Source: Polyangia bacterium (lineage in GTDB: Bacteria > Myxococcota_A > Polyangia > Fen-1088). Taken from it: a stretch of 64,000 nt of DNA. The notes under the pieces were generated by a model, which saw nothing but the letters and a program-made list of their open reading frames with translations, made no database searches and was not told the DNA's origin. Every line of letters starts with the position of its first letter. Position 1 is the stretch's first letter. Positions 7,657 to 16,030 of this stretch are shown piece by piece. The position numbers and the translations under genes are program-made. The DNA lies in contig DATATI010000082.1 in NCBI GenBank assembly GCA_036268875.1, forward strand, positions 26,024 to 90,023, given 5' to 3'.

Positions 7657-9024
7657 TCACCTCTCGGTCGGGCGGCCGCCGTCGCTGTTCCCGCCACCGT
7701 CGAGGTTCTTGTTCCCGGCCGCGCGCCCGCCGGCGTCGGTCTGCTGGCCCGCTTCGCTGGCAGGATTTTCTTTTTTCTCGATCGGTTGCACCAACGCCCC
7801 ATCCGCAATCTCGGACGGCAGGGCCAAGGCGACGCGGTCCCCGGGCTTTATCCCCTGGATGATCTGAATGGTCTTACCGTCGTCCAATCCGGGACGCACT
7901 GGTTGAAAGTGTACGCGCGACTGGCGAATGACCGCCACCACCGGCTTTTCGTCGCGCCAGATCAGCGCCGACGACGAAATCAACGGCAGCGCCGGCACTT
8001 GCAAGCGCAAGGTCGCGTGAACGAACGTTCCCGGAAAAAACCGGTGTTCATTGTCCAGCCAGATCTCGCACAGCATGGTGCGGGTGCGCGGATCCAGTGC
8101 GTCGGCGCAGCGGCTGATCGACGCGTTGATGGTGAGATCCGGCTGCTGATCCACGGTGATGCGCACCGGATCGCCGACGTGAACCAGCGGGGCGGCGTCT
8201 TGCTGGACAAACACCAGCACCCGCAACCGCCGCAGGTCGGCGAGGTCCACCAGCGGAACCGCAACTTGGGTCGAGCCCGCCGCCGCCGGCACCAGCGCCC
8301 CCGGATCAACATAGCGCGCGGTCACCACACCGGCGAAAGGCGCGCGCAGTGTCTTGTAATCCTGCATGGCGCGCATCTGCTGGAAGGTGGCCCGGGCGAC
8401 GTCGTACTGGGCGCGGGCATTTTCAAAGTCCTGCGCCGACACAAAGTCCTTCTTCACCAGCTGGTGATAGCGTTCGAACGTGTGGCGTTTGGCCAAAAGG
8501 TCGGCCGCGGCGGCTGCCACTTGCTGGTCCAGTTCGGGAGATTGAAGAACGCCCAGCAACTGACCCTTTTGCACCTGGTCACCCTTGTCGACCAGGATCG
8601 ACTTCACGTAACCAGACGTGCGCGCATAGACCGTCGATTGATAAAATCCGCGCACGTCGGCGGCCAACGTCAGTTCGCGGCGGTCGGGCTGCAGCCGCGC
8701 CTCGCTGACAAAAACCCGCGGACCGCGATCGGCGTCTTGCTGGCGCCGGGCCGCTTCGGCGCGCAAGTGGTGGTGATGCCGCCACCACAACAAGGCGGCC
8801 AGCAGCGCCGCCAGTGCAATGGCCGCCCCGAACGCCCAGGCCAGCCGTTTGGCCGTGTGGCGTCCGACGGCGGGCTTGCGCGTGGGGGAACGATGCTGCG
8901 CCTCGGAACCAGCGCGCGCCGAGCTTGCCGGTCGCGCGGCTCCATTTGGTGGCTTGCCCGGCGATCGCCGCGCCGGCTTTTCATGCGACGGCGGGTCTTC
9001 GTGGCGCTCGCCGTCGCCGTTCAC
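7657..9024 (-). CDS. RND efflux periplasmic adaptor (HlyD/MFP family)
   Basis: This 455-residue membrane-fusion protein bridges the RND permease and the TolC channel. The N-terminus is an unusual basic, Pro-rich cytoplasmic stretch of about 55 residues, followed by one transmembrane helix (RLAWAFGAAIALAALLAALLWW). Then come a lipoyl-like half-motif (VYARTSGYVKSILVDKGDQV), a coiled-coil hairpin (about residues 175-225), the second lipoyl half (LRAPFAGVVTARYVDPGALV) and beta-barrel domains. The C-terminus is a hydrophilic Gly/Asn tail. The ATG overlaps the permease stop by four bases (ATGA), so the two are translationally coupled. Family membership is certain; substrate is not. Confidence 0.93.
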   Translation of the reverse strand: MNGDGERHEDPPSHEKPARRSPGKPPNGAARPASSARAGSEAQHRSPTRKPAVGRHTAKRLAWAFGAAIALAALLAALLWWRHHHHLRAEAARRQQDADRGPRVFVSEARLQPDRRELTLAADVRGFYQSTVYARTSGYVKSILVDKGDQVQKGQLLGVLQSPELDQQVAAAAADLLAKRHTFERYHQLVKKDFVSAQDFENARAQYDVARATFQQMRAMQDYKTLRAPFAGVVTARYVDPGALVPAAAGSTQVAVPLVDLADLRRLRVLVFVQQDAAPLVHVGDPVRITVDQQPDLTINASISRCADALDPRTRTMLCEIWLDNEHRFFPGTFVHATLRLQVPALPLISSSALIWRDEKPVVAVIRQSRVHFQPVRPGLDDGKTIQIIQGIKPGDRVALALPSEIADGALVQPIEKKENPASEAGQQTDAGGRAAGNKNLDGGGNSDGGRPTER

Positions 9025-12000
9025 GGCGCCCCCGCCACGGCGCCTTGCGCCTCTTCTTTGAAACGCTGATCCAGTTGATGGGCGGTGGGAGGCCGACGCC
9101 GCAAGATCACGTAGATCGTCGGCACCACGAACAGCGTCACCACAGTGGCCATGATCAGCCCACCGATCACCGCGCGGCCGAGCGGGGCGTTCTGCTCGCC
9201 GCCTTCTCCCAGCGCCAACGCCATCGGAAGCATGCCCAAGATCATGGCCAGCGCCGTCATCAGGACTGGCCGCAAACGGGTCGCGGTCGCTTGCAACGCC
9301 GCCTCCGTCGCCGAAAGTTGATCGTTCTCTGCGCGCGCCTGGTTGGCAAAGCTGACCAGCAGAATCGAGTTCGACACCGCGATGCCGATGGCCATGATCG
9401 CGCCCATGAAGGATTCGACGTTCAGGGTGGTGGCGGTGATCGCCAATATCCAGGCGATGCCGACAAAGGCGCCCACCACCGCGACCATGATGATCAACGG
9501 ATCCACCGCCGATTGAAAAAGCACCATCAGCAGGAGATAGACCAAGATCAAGGCGACGATCAGCCCGAGCCCGAACGAGGCAAAGGACGTCTTCATGCTC
9601 TCGGCCTGGCCGCGAATGGTGATGCGCCCATTGGCCGGCACCTTGGTATGGTCGACGATCGACTGGATATCGCTGGCCACCGCGCCCAGGTCGCGGCCTT
9701 CCACCGACGCCTGCACGTCGACGATCGGCTGCACCGTATAGTGATTGATCGACGCGCGATCTTCCGCCGGTGACAGCCGCGCGATGCCGCCCAGATAGGG
9801 AGCATTGGCCGAGCGTCGGAGGACATCGGCGGTGCCGACGGCCAGCGGGCCTGGCGTCGCTGAGGGGACGTTGTCGACGGTGCTGGGCGAGCTGCCGCCG
9901 CCCTGGGGCGTCACCGAGGTGCCGAGCAGATCGTTGACGCTGGTCATGCTCAGCACCGGTGTCTGCACGGCGACGGTGTAATTGACGCCGTTTTGCGGGT
10001 TGACCCAGAAGTTCGGGCTGGTCAGCGACGAAGAGCTGAGCGACGTCAGCAAGCTGGCCGCGACGTCGCGAAAGCGAATGTCGAGCTGCATCGCTTGCTG
10101 CCGGTCGACGTCCAGGCGCAAGGCGGGATGATTGAAGACCTGACCGATGCGCACGTCCTCCGTGCCGGGGACGCGCCGGATCTTCTCCAGCAGTCCGCGC
10201 GCCACGGCGAACGAGGCGTCGGGGTCTTTGCCTTCGATCTGAACGTCGATCATCGAGGCCAAGCCAAAGTTCAGCACCTGGGTCACCACGTCAGCGGGCA
10301 TGAAATAGGTCTGCACCCCAGGAAATTTCTCGGGCAGGACGCGGCGCAGCCGATCCTGGTAACCGCGCGACGGATGGTGCTTGGGCCGCAATTGAATCAG
10401 CAGCTCGGCGTCCTGCGTGCCGACGTTGTCGGTCGAGACGAAGGCCAGATTATAGAAAGTCGGCACGCCGATCATGGCGTTCACCACGTCCAGCTCGCCG
10501 GGCGGAATGATCTGACGGATGGTTTGTTCGATTCGGCCGACCAACAGATCGGTGTCTTCCAGGCGCGTACCGATCGGAGCGCGCACGTGCAGGCGCATCT
10601 GGCCGGCGTCGACGCTGGGGAAAAAATCGAAACCCACGATCTTGATCAGCGCCAGACCGACCACCGCAAAGACCAGCCCGCCGGCCAGAAACCAGCGGCG
10701 GTGATCGATGCAGATCGATAAAGCGGCGCCGTGCGCTTGCCGAAAGCGATCGAAGACCCCGTCGCGCCAGCGATTGAACCGCTCGCCGCGACCGAGGGCC
10801 GGCTTTTTTTCGGAGTGCGCGCCCTCGCCCGGCTTGTTCCCGGCCTGGCCGTCGTCGGTGGCCGGCATCAAGCGCCGCGCCAGCGTCGGCACCAGCGTGC
10901 GCGACAGCAGGTAAGAAGCCAGCATCGAGAAGATCACGGCGATGGCCAAAGGCACGAAGAGATAGCGCGCCGGCCCCTCCAGCATCACCACCGGAAAGAA
11001 GACGATACAGATGGTCAGCGTCGCGGCCAGAGCCGGCACGGCCACTTGGTGCGCGCCATCCAGGATCGCCACGGTCAGCGCTTTGCCTTCCAGGCGATTG
11101 CGGTGGATGTTTTCGATCTCCACCGTGGCGTCGTCGACCAACATCCCGACCGCCAGCGCCAGTCCGCCCAGCGTCATCAAATTCAGGGTTTGCCCGGTCA
11201 CGAACAGGCCCACCACCCCGAACAGCAAGGCGATGGGAATCGACGTGCAGACAATGACCACCAGACGCCAGCTGCCGAGAAAGAAAAAGATCATCAAGGA
11301 CACCAGCCCGGCGGCGATCGCTGCCTCTCGCAGGACACTGGAGATGGCGGCGCGGACAAAGACCGACTGGTCAAAGTCGATGCTCAGATCGGTGCCGGGG
11401 GGCGCGGCGGCCTTGATTGACGGCAAGAGCTTTCGAACGGCGTCCACCACGGTCAGGGTTGACGAGCCGACCTTGCGCAAGATCGACAGATAGGTGGCGC
11501 GCCGGCCGTTGACCCGCACGATGTTGGTTTGCACCGCGTAGCCGTCGTGGACATGGGCGACGTCGCCCAGCAGCACGGGCATGCCGTTCACCACTTTCAG
11601 CGGCATGGTGTTGAACTCCTCGACGACCGAGGGCGAAGAATTCATCAGCACGTCGTATTCGGTTCCGCCGATGCGCGCCTGGCCGGCCGGCAGAATCACG
11701 TTATTAGCCACCAGACCATCGACCACGTCCTCGGCCGAAACCCCGCGGGCCTGCATCTTCTGCGGTTCGAGATCGACCACCACCTCGCGGCTGCGGCCGC
11801 CGAAGGGCGCGGGCGTTGACAGTCCTGGAATCGTGAACAGCCGCAAACGCAGGAAATTCAGGCCATAGTCAAACAGCTCCTGCTCGCTGAGGCTGTCGCT
11901 TTTCACCGTCAAATGCGCGACCTGCACATTCGAAGCGTTGAACTGCAGGATGTTCGGTGGCGTCATCCCAGGCGGCAATATGCGGACGATGGTGTTGCAG

Positions 12001-12335
12001 ACGGCGTTGATCTGGGCGATGGCCGCGCCAATGTCTGTTCCTTGCTCGAAGTAGACGCGTACCAGGCCCACGCTGGACAGCGACTGCGATTCGATGCGTT
12101 CAATGCCATTGACGGTGGTCGATAGCGCGCGCTCGGTGATGAACACCACCCGCTTTTCCATCTCCGTCGCGGGCAACCCGGGAAAATTCCAGATGACGAT
12201 GACGACGGGGATGTCGATGTTGGGAAGAACGTCCCGCTTCAGCCGCCCGATCGACAGTCCGCCGAACAGAAACACGACCAGCACGCTGACCAGCACCGTG
12301 TATGGCCGACGCAGCGCCAGCCGAACAATCCACAT
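9021..12335 (-). CDS. RND efflux transporter permease
   Basis: A 1104-residue inner-membrane RND pump, first gene of the permease-adaptor-TolC operon. It starts with TM1 (MWIVRLALRRPYTVLVSVLVV) and the DVLPNIDIPVV stretch. The TM4 motif LALAVGMLVDDATVEIEN keeps the two adjacent Asp residues used for proton relay in HAE-type RND pumps. Twelve transmembrane helices and two large periplasmic loops fit the family. A charged cytoplasmic insert (around residues 490-530, GNKPGEGAHSEKK) links the two halves. The Asp pair argues for organic substrates or lipids rather than metal ions, but this is weak. The 223 bases upstream hold the presumed promoter, with no regulator gene next to it. Confidence 0.95.
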   Translation of the reverse strand: MWIVRLALRRPYTVLVSVLVVFLFGGLSIGRLKRDVLPNIDIPVVIVIWNFPGLPATEMEKRVVFITERALSTTVNGIERIESQSLSSVGLVRVYFEQGTDIGAAIAQINAVCNTIVRILPPGMTPPNILQFNASNVQVAHLTVKSDSLSEQELFDYGLNFLRLRLFTIPGLSTPAPFGGRSREVVVDLEPQKMQARGVSAEDVVDGLVANNVILPAGQARIGGTEYDVLMNSSPSVVEEFNTMPLKVVNGMPVLLGDVAHVHDGYAVQTNIVRVNGRRATYLSILRKVGSSTLTVVDAVRKLLPSIKAAAPPGTDLSIDFDQSVFVRAAISSVLREAAIAAGLVSLMIFFFLGSWRLVVIVCTSIPIALLFGVVGLFVTGQTLNLMTLGGLALAVGMLVDDATVEIENIHRNRLEGKALTVAILDGAHQVAVPALAATLTICIVFFPVVMLEGPARYLFVPLAIAVIFSMLASYLLSRTLVPTLARRLMPATDDGQAGNKPGEGAHSEKKPALGRGERFNRWRDGVFDRFRQAHGAALSICIDHRRWFLAGGLVFAVVGLALIKIVGFDFFPSVDAGQMRLHVRAPIGTRLEDTDLLVGRIEQTIRQIIPPGELDVVNAMIGVPTFYNLAFVSTDNVGTQDAELLIQLRPKHHPSRGYQDRLRRVLPEKFPGVQTYFMPADVVTQVLNFGLASMIDVQIEGKDPDASFAVARGLLEKIRRVPGTEDVRIGQVFNHPALRLDVDRQQAMQLDIRFRDVAASLLTSLSSSSLTSPNFWVNPQNGVNYTVAVQTPVLSMTSVNDLLGTSVTPQGGGSSPSTVDNVPSATPGPLAVGTADVLRRSANAPYLGGIARLSPAEDRASINHYTVQPIVDVQASVEGRDLGAVASDIQSIVDHTKVPANGRITIRGQAESMKTSFASFGLGLIVALILVYLLLMVLFQSAVDPLIIMVAVVGAFVGIAWILAITATTLNVESFMGAIMAIGIAVSNSILLVSFANQARAENDQLSATEAALQATATRLRPVLMTALAMILGMLPMALALGEGGEQNAPLGRAVIGGLIMATVVTLFVVPTIYVILRRRPPTAHQLDQRFKEEAQGAVAGAP

Positions 12336-12558
12336 CGGACTATGAACGTGCGCACGCGCGGGGCTGGATCAACGGGCCGATCGCTCGAGTTCAGATGACG
12401 GCGGTCGGTGCCAAGGAACGCAGAACCATGAAACGCCCCGCCAGTTTTCGGTCTGGGTGCACGCCTGTTACGGTGACAAGCCCACCCAGCGCGTCACCGA
12501 TGTCTACGACACCCAGCGCAGTTTCGAGCAGCGGGGCGTTGGTCGGATCGGCCGATCA

Positions 12559-12978
12559 CTACCAGGGTTGTCCGGTGCCTGTCTCCACGTATGACTTCAG
12601 ACTGCCGAGGAAGTGCTTCCAGCTCTGCGAGATCATTTCTGGCGGCGGATCCTTCCACCCATCATGTTCAAAGGAGACCAAGACTGCGCCACCCGCGTCC
12701 TTGATTCGCCAGCTCAACGTCGTACCGACCCAACCCGGGCCGTCGTTGGCCACACAGGTCCAGCGAACGCTCTCGTTCGCCTTCATCTCGTCGATTCGGA
12801 AACGCATGTTCACCGGCTTGCCCTCTTTGACGAAGTGAAGGTTGGCCACGCCGCCGACCGCTTCAGGGACTTCTCCCGCCGCGTTCCACCAGCCACGGTA
12901 GCCGGCCTGGAGCGTGAGTGCCTCGTAGACCTTGCTCGCCGGAGCGGCAATTCGAATCTCGTCCTTGATTGCGATCAT
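12559..12978 (-). CDS. SRPBCC (AHSA1-like) domain protein
   Basis: A 139-residue START/Bet v1-fold protein. The N-terminus IAIKDEIRIAAPASKVYEALT and the C-terminal helix region SQSWKHFLGSLKSYVETG are typical of AHSA1/SRPBCC proteins, which bind hydrophobic ligands. The ATG at 12978 overlaps the stop of the upstream SRPBCC gene by four bases, so it is the third gene of an ArsR-SRPBCC-SRPBCC operon. Such pairs are common in bacteria and their ligands are mostly unknown. A longer in-frame extension upstream runs antisense-like through the neighbour and is rejected. Confidence 0.88.
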   Translation of the reverse strand: MIAIKDEIRIAAPASKVYEALTLQAGYRGWWNAAGEVPEAVGGVANLHFVKEGKPVNMRFRIDEMKANESVRWTCVANDGPGWVGTTLSWRIKDAGGAVLVSFEHDGWKDPPPEMISQSWKHFLGSLKSYVETGTGQPW

Positions 12979-13451
12979 GTTGGCTCTCCCTTCATTGCGC
13001 GCGACTCTTGATTGATAAACCGGTCCAGATTTCTCAGACAGCCCGCCCAGCCCTCCTCGTGACTGCGGCGGATCTTCGGATCGGATGGCAGGACGTGCGT
13101 CAGCTCCAGCTCCGTTCGCGGCCCGAGGTCGACGAGCTTGATGGTCACGACGCTGTCGACCACCGCGAGGGGGGGAAAGCTCCAAGTGAAGACCAGTCTC
13201 GTCACGGGCACGATCTCGCGGTACTCGCCGAACTGCGCGTGTTCCTCCCCGCTCGCGTCGCGCATCGTCAATTCGTAGCGTCCCCCGACCCGGACGTCCG
13301 CCGAGACCTTGGTGGTCCAGCCCTCGTTCGCGAAGAACCACCGGGCCATCAGCTCGGGCCGCGTCCACGCCTCGAATACCTGCTTGCATGGCGCGTCCAA
13401 GACACGTCGGATCGAGATCCCCTCGCCTTCCCGCACGCCATCACTTCTCAT
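12975..13451 (-). CDS. SRPBCC (AHSA1-like) domain protein
   Basis: A 158-residue SRPBCC protein. The key features are ISIRRVLDAPCKQVFEAWTRPELMARWFF near the N-terminus, the VGGRYELTM strand and the terminal helix HEEGWAGCLRNLDRFI. The ATG at 13451 lies inside the last codons of the ArsR gene (overlap 11 bases), so the two are translationally coupled. The pairing of ArsR with AHSA1-like genes is widespread and suggests a regulated response to a small hydrophobic compound. It is only distantly similar to the second SRPBCC protein, so the two may bind different ligands. Confidence 0.9.
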   Translation of the reverse strand: MRSDGVREGEGISIRRVLDAPCKQVFEAWTRPELMARWFFANEGWTTKVSADVRVGGRYELTMRDASGEEHAQFGEYREIVPVTRLVFTWSFPPLAVVDSVVTIKLVDLGPRTELELTHVLPSDPKIRRSHEEGWAGCLRNLDRFINQESRAMKGEPT

Positions 13452-13779
13452 TCTTGAGCTCCGAAAGAAGACGCTCGAGAGCATCGAGACGCCCGTTCCA
13501 CAGGGTCGCCAGCTGGGTCAGCACCTTCGCGGCGTCCTTCAAGGGCTCCGGCCGGAGGCGACAGTGATGCATGCGTCCGCGCCGCGTTCGCTTCACCAGG
13601 CGCGCTTTCTCCAGAACACGCACGTGCTTTGAGACAGCCTCGAGCGACATGTCGAACGGTTCTGCCAGCTCGGTCACGCTCTGCTCCGCGCGGGCGATCC
13701 GCCGCAAGATCGCCCGCCGCGCCGGATGGGCCAGGGCCCGAAAAACGCTGTCGAGGTGGTCGGCAACACGGTCAACCAT
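13441..13779 (-). CDS. ArsR family winged-helix transcriptional regulator
   Basis: A 112-residue repressor with the ArsR fold: RALAHPARRAILRRIARAEQSVTELAEPFDMSLEAVSKHVRVLEKARLV, then the wing RTRRGRMHHCRL. It lacks the ELCVC metal site of ArsR/SmtB sensors, so it belongs to the metal-independent group usually paired with SRPBCC genes. The ATG at 13779 is preferred over upstream in-frame codons because it fits the promoter geometry. The -10 box ends eight bases upstream, so the mRNA would be almost leaderless. Two palindromic sites flank the promoter, which suggests autorepression. Confidence 0.9.
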   Translation of the reverse strand: MVDRVADHLDSVFRALAHPARRAILRRIARAEQSVTELAEPFDMSLEAVSKHVRVLEKARLVKRTRRGRMHHCRLRPEPLKDAAKVLTQLATLWNGRLDALERLLSELKNEK

Positions 13780-13825
13780 AAGGTTGACTATCAGCACCCA
13801 GCGCCAACTGTCAACCAACTAGTTG
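13771..13825 (-). promoter_or_regulatory. ArsR operon promoter with two palindromic candidate operators
   Basis: On the minus strand there is a perfect -35 TTGACA (13809-13814), a 16-base spacer and a -10 GATAGT (13787-13792), 7-8 bases before the ATG at 13779. A perfect inverted repeat GTCAACC-ATAA-GGTTGAC (13771-13788) covers the start codon and the edge of the -10 box. A second palindrome, CAACTAGTTG (13816-13825), abuts the -35 box and is part of another GTCAACC copy (13810-13816), 39 bases from the first. These are likely ArsR binding sites; binding itself is inferred. Confidence 0.6.
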
Positions 13826-13935
13826 AGGTTCGAGTTCATTATCGATGTGGGTGTCATTGGCGATCGGTACTCGTAAACCTCCAATCGCCTGAGGGCTTTC
13901 TTGGGATCGCTCGACAGTCCTGATACCGGGCTTTT

Positions 13936-14346
13936 TCACTGTTCGCGCGCCACCAACACTGGTGCCCGCTGCGCGCCGTTCTGTACGTGCCAGAGCAGTT
14001 CGAACCGGCGATCGGTCTTGGTTGCGAGACAGGCGACGTCGCCGGCGCCGACGTCGATCGTCATCACGCGATCGGCGCCGACCTCTCGGCTCTGTTGTGT
14101 GTGGCCACCGTCGACGGCGCCACAATCACTGTCGGTACCGGTGACCGCGGGAGCCGTGTAGATTTCGCCCCCGGCAAATCCCGAGTAGGCGTGAATGGTG
14201 GTGGGACCGGCGACGATGGCCTTGCGGGCCACCCCGGCAACACTCACAGCCCCGCGGGTGGGCACTGCCAGGTGATCAGCGGTACCGGTGGCGGCGCAAC
14301 CGAAAGCGAACGAAGCGACGAGCGACAGAATCGAAAGGGTCTTCAT
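13936..14346 (-). CDS. Hypothetical lipoprotein
   Basis: A 136-residue exported protein of unknown function with a short lipoprotein signal (MKTLSILSLVASFAFGCAA, lipidated Cys17). The ATG at 14346 has a good Shine-Dalgarno (GGAGG) with seven-base spacing. The mature part contains two Cys (SDCGAV and VACLAT) that could form a disulphide. It probably has an all-beta fold. No family was recognised. It stands alone between the ArsR operon and the FHA activator gene. Confidence 0.7.
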   Translation of the reverse strand: MKTLSILSLVASFAFGCAATGTADHLAVPTRGAVSVAGVARKAIVAGPTTIHAYSGFAGGEIYTAPAVTGTDSDCGAVDGGHTQQSREVGADRVMTIDVGAGDVACLATKTDRRFELLWHVQNGAQRAPVLVAREQ

Positions 14347-14665
14347 TGCGTATCCTCCTGACCGCTCTCTACAGCAAGTCGGGCGCCAATGGCCAAACCG
14401 ACAGAAATACCCCGAGATTGTTCAGCTCCTGGCGACAACATCAACAGTTTGTCGGCACGATATTGGGTTCGGACACTGTCCGGACAAGATGAAGCCCGTG
14501 ATGTGTGCCCGCTCCCATCCAACGGGCCGCGTTGAAATTGTCTTGACCGAAAACCGCGTCGTTTTTGCGCTCGCCACTCTCACCTACACTGCTTACACGA
14601 AGGTTTTCGTCAGCAAGGGCCCTTGCAGTTCTGATCGATATTGAGATAAACATTCTGCCAACCAA
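14347..14665. other. Intergenic region upstream of the FHA activator
   Basis: About 320 bases (410 if the GTG start of the activator is right) with no convincing gene. It should hold divergent promoters for the lipoprotein and the activator operon. TGTCCGGACA (about 14475-14484) is a perfect 10-bp palindrome; its core recurs in the 18-bp palindrome inside the kinase gene at 17302-17319. Confidence 0.4.
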
Positions 14666-14758
14666 ATGGGTGGCGGCCGGAATCGGGTTGATTCGAACGG
14701 AGAGGGGCATGACACGCTGCCGTCAGCGAGTACGGCGCGGGCTAATCAGCGCGGAATT

Positions 14759-16030
14759 GTGACGCGCGTGCGTTGGGTCTTTCCCGGAAGCGTGCTCAGC
14801 GTCATCTCGGGAACCCACGTCGTTGGTCGGGACGATTCTTGCGACTCCGTTCTCACGGGAAATGAGATCTCTCGGCGTCATGCTGAGTTTAGGTTGGATG
14901 GACCGATTGCAGCGGTGCGTGACCTCGACAGTCGAAACGGGGTGTTCGTCAACGGTCTGCCTTGCGATGACGCGCGGCTGTCCGGCGGAGACGTCATCCG
15001 CTGTGGCGAATGGATCGGCATCGTCGAGATGGGCAGTCACGATGGCCAAGGCTTCGGCGAGATCGCGCCCGGGTGGTTCGGGGGTTCGTCATTGCGCGCC
15101 GCCGTGGAGGCCGCCAGTCGGATAAGCAACGACTTGCCAGTCATTGTTCAAGGCGAGACGGGAACCGGCAAAGAAGGAATGGCGCGGGCCCTGCACGGCT
15201 GGAGCAAACGTCGGGGGCCGTTCGTGGCGGTCAACTGTGCGGCTTTGCCGGCAGAGCTGGCGGAGGCTGAATTGTTTGGTTACCGCAAAGGCGCCTTCAC
15301 CGGTGCCGATACTGCGCGCCCTGGGCTTTTTCGGGCAGCCGACGGCGGCACCATTTTTCTGGACGAGATTCTCGATCTGCCCGCCCCGCTGCAACCAAAG
15401 CTGCTTCGAGTCTTGGAGGAACGTCGCGTTCGGGGTTTGGGCGAAACCCAGGAAATTCCCGTCGACATCCGCGTGCTCGCAGCCACGCAAGAACCCCTGG
15501 CCTCCGCCGTGAAAGAGCGCCGATTTCGTGCCGACCTGCATGCCCGTCTCGACGGGTTGACGGTGGTCCTCCCCCCGCTGCGGGAGCGAAAAGAGGACAT
15601 CGTTTCACTCTTTCAAGAGTTTTTGCGCCAACATGCGAACGGTCCGACGCCGAAGCTTGAAGCCAAGCTGATCGAGGCCCTGTGCCTTTACGACTGGCCT
15701 CTCAACGTGCGTGAGCTGTTGCTTCTCACCCGTCGGCTTCTGGGTGTTCATGGGCGTGAGCCAACGCTGAAACGCTCGCATCTCCCGGAGCGAATCATCG
15801 CGACACGGGCAGACGTCGTTGAGAAACAGTCCTCGGCCGAAATCAGTCAAAGACCGCTCCGCCGCCGCACAGATGACGACACCGAGTTCGAGGCCTTCAT
15901 TAATGCCTTACGCGCGAACGGCGGCAGCGTCTCGCGCGCCGCCGAAGCAATGGGACTCAGCCGCGCGCGCGCCTATCGGCTGCTGGCCGCTCACCCCGAT
16001 TTTTCCGTCGATAGCGTACGTCTCTCATAA
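14759..16030 (+). CDS. FHA-domain sigma-54-dependent transcriptional activator
   Basis: A 423-residue enhancer-binding protein. The N-terminal FHA domain (about residues 1-95) keeps its phosphothreonine-binding residues (VVGRDDSC, SRRHAEF, DLDSRNGVFVNG). An AAA+ domain follows, with Walker A GETGTGKE (132-139), the sigma-54 contact loop GAFTGA (178-183) and Walker B GTIFLDE. A Fis-type HTH ends the protein (SVSRAAEAMGLSRARAYRLL). The GTG at 14759 gives the MTRVRWVFPG start usual for this group; an ATG at 14666 would add 31 unconvincing residues. The stop overlaps the Ser/Thr kinase start (TAATG). The kinase is thus the obvious source of the phosphothreonine the FHA domain would read. Confidence 0.92.
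   Translation: MTRVRWVFPGSVLSVISGTHVVGRDDSCDSVLTGNEISRRHAEFRLDGPIAAVRDLDSRNGVFVNGLPCDDARLSGGDVIRCGEWIGIVEMGSHDGQGFGEIAPGWFGGSSLRAAVEAASRISNDLPVIVQGETGTGKEGMARALHGWSKRRGPFVAVNCAALPAELAEAELFGYRKGAFTGADTARPGLFRAADGGTIFLDEILDLPAPLQPKLLRVLEERRVRGLGETQEIPVDIRVLAATQEPLASAVKERRFRADLHARLDGLTVVLPPLRERKEDIVSLFQEFLRQHANGPTPKLEAKLIEALCLYDWPLNVRELLLLTRRLLGVHGREPTLKRSHLPERIIATRADVVEKQSSAEISQRPLRRRTDDDTEFEAFINALRANGGSVSRAAEAMGLSRARAYRLLAAHPDFSVDSVRLS

Noticed and set aside
12336..12558. Plus-strand frame reading HETPRQFSVWVHACYGDKPT and onwards in the RND promoter region
   Set aside because: It is short, has no start signal and overlaps the SRPBCC gene end; probably chance.
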